NCBI RefSeq assembly: GCF_039521975.1
Contig: NZ_BAAACZ010000018.1
Coordinates: 186,001 to 250,000, forward strand
Direction: 5' to 3'
DNA length: 64,000 nucleotides
Origin: Alkalibacillus silvisoli
GTDB lineage: Bacteria; Bacillota; Bacilli; Bacillales; Alkalibacillaceae
Position 1 is the stretch's first letter. Every line of letters begins with the position of its first letter. Position numbers and translations under genes: made by a program. The notes under the pieces are model-generated. The model made no database searches, was not told the origin of the DNA, and was given only the letters and a program-made list of their open reading frames with translations. Positions 60,416 to 64,000 of the stretch are shown one piece after another.

Positions 60416-62209
60416 TTGGAGAATTTATTAATGGTTATGATGCTAATCGGTACATTAGGTGTATTATCACAATGGATTGCTTGGCGAACGCGTTTACCGG
60501 CGATTGCTGTAATGGCCATTGTTGGTTTGATTGCTGGGCCGATTTTAGGCATTATGAACCCAGAAGCTGACTTAGGTGATCTTTATGGTCCACTTATATC
60601 AATTGCAGTAGGTATCATTTTGTTTGAGGGTAGTCTAAACTTAGATTTCCGTGAAATTAAAGGTATGCGTAAGCCTGTCTTTCGCATTGTTACAGTCGGC
60701 GCCTTTTTAGCGTGGATTCTTGGTTCACTAGCAGCTCATTATGTAGCTGGTTTATCTTGGGCTGTTGCCTTTGTTATTGGTGGTATTTTTATCGTAACAG
60801 GTCCAACTGTAATTCTACCTTTATTAAGGCAAGCGAAATTAAAGCCAAGAGCAGCAGCTATTTTAAAATGGGAAGGAATTGTTGTAGACCCATTTGGTGC
60901 ACTGTTAGCTGTGTTCTCATTTGAATTTATAAAGTTCTTAACCATCGAAACGGTAACATTTGATGCGGTTATCATGTTCTTATTAGCTTCAGTATTAGCA
61001 GGCTTAATCGGTGCTTTATTTGGTTATGGAATCGGTTGGTCATTTGAACGTGGGCTAGTACCTGAATTCTTGAAGTCACCAGTTGTATTAGTTACGGTAA
61101 TTATGGCCTTTGCACTAAGTGACTTCATCATGCACGAAACAGGTTTATTAGCTGTTACTGTCATGGGTATGACGATTGCGAACATGCATATTTCAGCAAT
61201 TAGTGATATGCGTCACTTTAAAGAAAATATTTCAATCTTGCTCATTTCAGTCATTTTCATTATGTTAACAGCATCATTAGATCGCGAAACATTGCTATCG
61301 ATTTTTGATTTAAACATTGTGCTATTCATTTTAATGATGTTATTTGTCATTCGTCCGTTAACGATCTTCTTATCGACAATCGGGACCAATCTTGAGTTTC
61401 GTGAAAAGTTACTTGTTGGTTGGATTGCACCACGAGGAATTGTCGCATTAACCGTTTCAGCATATTTCGCTAATGTCTTAATGGAAGCTGGGTTTGAAGA
61501 TGCAGAAATCTTAACGTCATTAACGTTTGGTCTGGTGTTTGGTACAGTATTAGCACACGGTTTTTCAATAGGTTGGCTATCACGTAAGTTAGGTCTATCA
61601 ACAGATAATAAACCGGGTGTCTTATTTGTAGGATCAAATAAATTTTCTGCTAACTTTGCGAAAACATTACAAGACTTAGGGGTACCTGTTATTATTACCG
61701 ATGCCTCATCAAGCCGTCTAACACATGCTGAGAAAGCAGACGTTCCATTTGAACATGAGGAGATCTTATCAGAACAAATGGAATATCAATTAGATATGAC
61801 GCCATATGACTATATGCTCAGTGTGACGGAGTATGATTCGTATAACACATTAGTTAGTTCCACATTCAAACCAGAATATGGGAAAGAGCATTTGTATCAA
61901 CTTCCACTACAAAGGAATAAAGGAGATCAATTAAGTGATGTCAGTCATCATATAAGTGGTACAGTACTATTTGATGGTGAGGTGACATGGACTGCTTTAA
62001 ATGAGAAGATTAATGGTGGCTTTGTATTTGAAAAGACCATCATTACTCAGACGTACTCGTATGATCATTTCTTAGATGACTGTAACGAAGAAGATGTCTT
62101 ATTGGTTATCATAAGACAATCAGGTACTGTTGATTTCTTCTCGCCGGAAAAGAATAATATAGTCGCTGAATCTGGAGATCAAGTCATAAGTTTGACCAAA
62201 CCAGAATAA
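60416..62209 (+). CDS. cation/proton antiporter (CPA1/NhaP type) with C-terminal regulatory domains
   Basis: 597-residue carrier. About twelve helices fill the first ~390 residues, with SIAVGIILFEGSLNLDFREI, FIVTGPTVILPLLRQAKLK and the ion-site segment LKWEGIVVDPFGALLAV, followed by GWIAPRGIVALTVSAYF. The C-terminal ~200 residues form a TrkA-N-like Rossmann part (VLFVGSNKFSANFAKTLQDL, VIITDASSSRL) and a TrkA-C-like end (ESGDQVISLTK). It probably exports Na+ or K+ for H+ under nucleotide control. TTG 60416 follows AGGAGGAAC. Terminator at 62214. Confidence 0.88.
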   Translation: MENLLMVMMLIGTLGVLSQWIAWRTRLPAIAVMAIVGLIAGPILGIMNPEADLGDLYGPLISIAVGIILFEGSLNLDFREIKGMRKPVFRIVTVGAFLAWILGSLAAHYVAGLSWAVAFVIGGIFIVTGPTVILPLLRQAKLKPRAAAILKWEGIVVDPFGALLAVFSFEFIKFLTIETVTFDAVIMFLLASVLAGLIGALFGYGIGWSFERGLVPEFLKSPVVLVTVIMAFALSDFIMHETGLLAVTVMGMTIANMHISAISDMRHFKENISILLISVIFIMLTASLDRETLLSIFDLNIVLFILMMLFVIRPLTIFLSTIGTNLEFREKLLVGWIAPRGIVALTVSAYFANVLMEAGFEDAEILTSLTFGLVFGTVLAHGFSIGWLSRKLGLSTDNKPGVLFVGSNKFSANFAKTLQDLGVPVIITDASSSRLTHAEKADVPFEHEEILSEQMEYQLDMTPYDYMLSVTEYDSYNTLVSSTFKPEYGKEHLYQLPLQRNKGDQLSDVSHHISGTVLFDGEVTWTALNEKINGGFVFEKTIITQTYSYDHFLDDCNEEDVLLVIIRQSGTVDFFSPEKNNIVAESGDQVISLTKPE

Positions 62210-62213
62210 ATTT

Positions 62214-62258
62214 AATCCTTCCTTACTATTAATTAAGTAAGGAGGGATTTTTTATGTC
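62214..62258 (+). terminator. terminator of the antiporter gene
   Basis: Stem ATCCTTCCTTACT with AGTAAGGAGGGAT (one mismatch), loop 9 nt, then TTTTTT. Confidence 0.85.
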
Positions 62259-62661
62259 TTAGTTATACCGTATTTATGACAAACCATTTACTAGTAGGTT
62301 TCACCGTTTGTTTTTCTTTTGAAATCAATCTATTATTGTTCTATATATAAGAAGTTACAGGTAAAGTCAAATTTCAAAATTAAAGTAAAAACTAATATTT
62401 GGAAGAAAAATAAACTATAAAAAAGAATGATAAACCATAGATATGAACAACCAACCTATGATCAAATAAATCGTTATATTTCAGAAAATTCAGCGTTTGT
62501 TAGACCCCTTTTGTTTCGGTACGATTTTAATAGGTAATTGTCTTAAAAAATAAAGGTAAATGAATATCAAAATAATATTAATATTGTAGTTTCTTTTTAA
62601 TATTATGGGGGTAAATAAGTACTAGAGACTCTATGTCATGAAAAGGCGGAGGAGGAACAAC
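62259..62661. other. AT-rich intergenic region with a possible 36-codon frame
   Basis: About 400 bp between the antiporter and the TRAP operon, presumably with the TRAP promoter; no convincing -35/-10 pair was found. One frame, 62427-62537 plus strand, reads MINHRYEQPTYDQINRYISE and then NSAFVRPLLFRYDFNR. It has protein-like composition but no ribosome binding site, so it may be a remnant or nothing. No riboswitch or operator was recognised. Confidence 0.35.
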
Positions 62662-63267
62662 GTGAAAGATCATTCGTTTTGGAAAAACCCGGTTGTAAGA
62701 GGGATCGGGAAAGCTCTTCGTTTTATTGATAAAGCCTTTTTAAAGTTAGAAGAGTTTATATTAAGTGGTGCGGTTATTGTGATTGCCGTCATGATTGCAG
62801 GCAATGTCATTAGTCGTGAGCTATTTGGTCCAAGCATATGGTTCCACTCAGAAGTAGCGCTGTTTGCGGTTGTTATAGCTACATTTATGGGGATTAGTTA
62901 TGCAGCGCGAAAAGGCAGACATATTAGCATGTCAGCAATTTATGATACGGTACCTTGGAAAGTAAGGAAAACAATGGCAATCGTGATTCCTGCCATTACA
63001 GCTGTCATTTTATTGTATTTATCTTATGTGTCATACAACTATGTATTATCAGTATATGAATCAGGGAGAACAACGACCTCATTACAAGTTCCGCAGTGGT
63101 GGATGTATATGTTTATTCCATTGGGCTTCTTGACTGGCGGGATTCAATTTTTACGAAATATGATTGTGAATCTTGTGAACAAGGAAGTCTATATTGGAAC
63201 TGACGCTAAAGATTATAACGACTTAGAGCCAGAAAAGCGTGATTTAGATGATAACTTGCAAGTATAA
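62662..63267 (+). CDS. TRAP transporter small permease (DctQ type)
   Basis: Small membrane subunit of a tripartite ATP-independent transporter, 201 residues, four helices (LSGAVIVIAVMIAGNVISRE, VALFAVVIATFMGISYAA, IVIPAITAVILLYLSYVS and the fourth near WWMYMFIPLGFLTGG). The conserved WFHSEVALF and RKGRHISMSA loops are present. GTG 62662 has GGAGGAGG 6 nt upstream; an ATG at 62638 overlaps that site. It pairs with the large permease encoded 24 nt downstream. The solute-binding protein is not in the window. Confidence 0.87.
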   Translation: MKDHSFWKNPVVRGIGKALRFIDKAFLKLEEFILSGAVIVIAVMIAGNVISRELFGPSIWFHSEVALFAVVIATFMGISYAARKGRHISMSAIYDTVPWKVRKTMAIVIPAITAVILLYLSYVSYNYVLSVYESGRTTTSLQVPQWWMYMFIPLGFLTGGIQFLRNMIVNLVNKEVYIGTDAKDYNDLEPEKRDLDDNLQV

Positions 63268-63291
63268 AAAGGGTAAAGTGAGGAACAAGCC

Positions 63292-64000
63292 ATGTTAACA
63301 GCGTTATTAGGTATAATGTTTGTTCTCCTGATGCTGAACTTTCCGATGATGATTCCGTTAATTATTGCACCGTTCATTGTGGCAGTCTTTTTCTCGCCAT
63401 TACTGGATACATCAATGATGGTGCCACAATTAATTACAGGGATTGAAACTTACGAGTTATTATGTGTTCCGTTATTTATTTTTGCAGCGGATATCATGAC
63501 ATCAGGCAGAACCTCAGAGCGTTTATTAGATTTTATTGGATCTTTCGTTCGTCATATTCGTGGTGGTTATGCTGTGACAACAGCTGCTGCATGTACCATG
63601 TTTGGTTCAATTTCAGGCTCGACACAGGCAACAGTGGTTGCGATTGGTCGACCAATGCGCGAAAGAATGTTAAAAGCAGGCTATAAAGATTCTAGTACGA
63701 TGGCGTTAATTATTAACGCGAGTGATGTTGCTTTATTAGTTCCACCGAGTATCGGGCTGATTATTTATGGTTTAGCTTCTAGAGAATCCATTGGTGATTT
63801 ATTTATTGCCGGTATTTTACCGGGTGTAATGGTATTTTTAGTCTTTGCTACATATAGCATTATTTACGCAAAAATTAAAAATATACCCTTAGCAGCGAAA
63901 GCAGATTGGAAGGAACGTTTAGTATCGTTCCGTAAAGCCATACTACCACTAGGATTCCCGATTTTAGTCATCGGTGGTATTTATTCAGGGTACTTTACTG
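63292..64000 (+). CDS. TRAP transporter large permease (DctM type), 3' end missing
   Basis: The frame is open from ATG 63292 to the window edge, 236 codons out of about 425 usual. The sequence is DctM throughout: MLTALLGIMFVLLMLNFPMM, IETYELLCVPLFIFAADIM, AACTMFGSISGSTQATVVAIG and NASDVALLVPPSIGLIIYG, the ion-site region. It forms the Na+-driven channel with the small permease. AAAGTGAGGAA lies before the ATG. Substrate (often dicarboxylates or other organic acids) is unknown. Confidence 0.9.
   Translation, partial: MLTALLGIMFVLLMLNFPMMIPLIIAPFIVAVFFSPLLDTSMMVPQLITGIETYELLCVPLFIFAADIMTSGRTSERLLDFIGSFVRHIRGGYAVTTAAACTMFGSISGSTQATVVAIGRPMRERMLKAGYKDSSTMALIINASDVALLVPPSIGLIIYGLASRESIGDLFIAGILPGVMVFLVFATYSIIYAKIKNIPLAAKADWKERLVSFRKAILPLGFPILVIGGIYSGYFT

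Overview
The window reads as a chromosome segment of a low-GC Gram-positive bacterium of the Bacillaceae. The markers are SinR, SipW, TasA, HutP, a BmrC/BmrD-type exporter pair, LipM plus LipA, Fur boxes of the Bacillus 7-1-7 form and strong AGGAGG ribosome binding sites. Acidic secreted proteins, a BCCT betaine-type carrier and a cation/proton antiporter suggest a salt-tolerant or halophilic member. That last point is inference and I cannot name the genus.

Layout. 0.2-4 kb (minus): a Fur-controlled ferric-iron ABC transporter. 4-7.2 kb (minus): cysteine synthase and a GAF-LOV-PAS-PP2C phosphatase. 7.2-12.5 kb: tryptophan-to-anthranilate catabolism (kynA, kynB, kynU) around a small HTH membrane regulator and a DUF418 protein. 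12.6-19.6 kb (plus): flavin reductase-like protein, pabA and a pabB-pabC fusion, a hydrolase, a LysM protein, a thioredoxin-like protein, threonine aldolase and a transglycosylase. 19.6-21.9 kb (minus): methionine gamma-lyase and RarD. 22-27 kb (plus): small proteins, an ArsR-like regulator with its MFS transporter, and typA. 27-33 kb: a divergent oligopeptide ABC transporter. 33.5-37.6 kb: polysaccharide deacetylase, the kbl-tdh threonine operon and a TPR protein. 37.9-40.2 kb: BCCT carrier and acyl-CoA thioesterase. 40.3-47.9 kb: a complete hut operon under HutP antitermination. 48.7-52.9 kb (minus): heterodimeric multidrug exporter behind a leader with two short peptides and two terminators. 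53.6-57.6 kb: a biofilm-fibre locus (tasA, tapA-like, sipW, an LPXTG-anchored TasA-like protein, class D sortase) with sinR convergent. 58.2-60 kb: lipM-lipA. 60.4-64 kb: antiporter and a TRAP transporter cut by the window edge.

Working together. Much of the window takes apart imported peptides and amino acids: Opp uptake, then histidine (Hut), tryptophan (Kyn), threonine (LtaE, Kbl-Tdh) and methionine (Mgl).

Most interesting items. (1) Five intergenic arrays of a 20-21 bp degenerate repeat with a GAGCG/GCGA-type core, each just 3' of a gene (cysK, typA, tdh, hutU, lipA). (2) A TasA fibre locus that also carries a wall-anchored TasA-like protein and its own sortase. (3) The two-peptide, two-terminator leader of the bmrCD-like exporter, whose second peptide is an internal 14-residue duplication. 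(4) A LOV domain whose adduct-forming cysteine is Phe, attached to a PP2C phosphatase.
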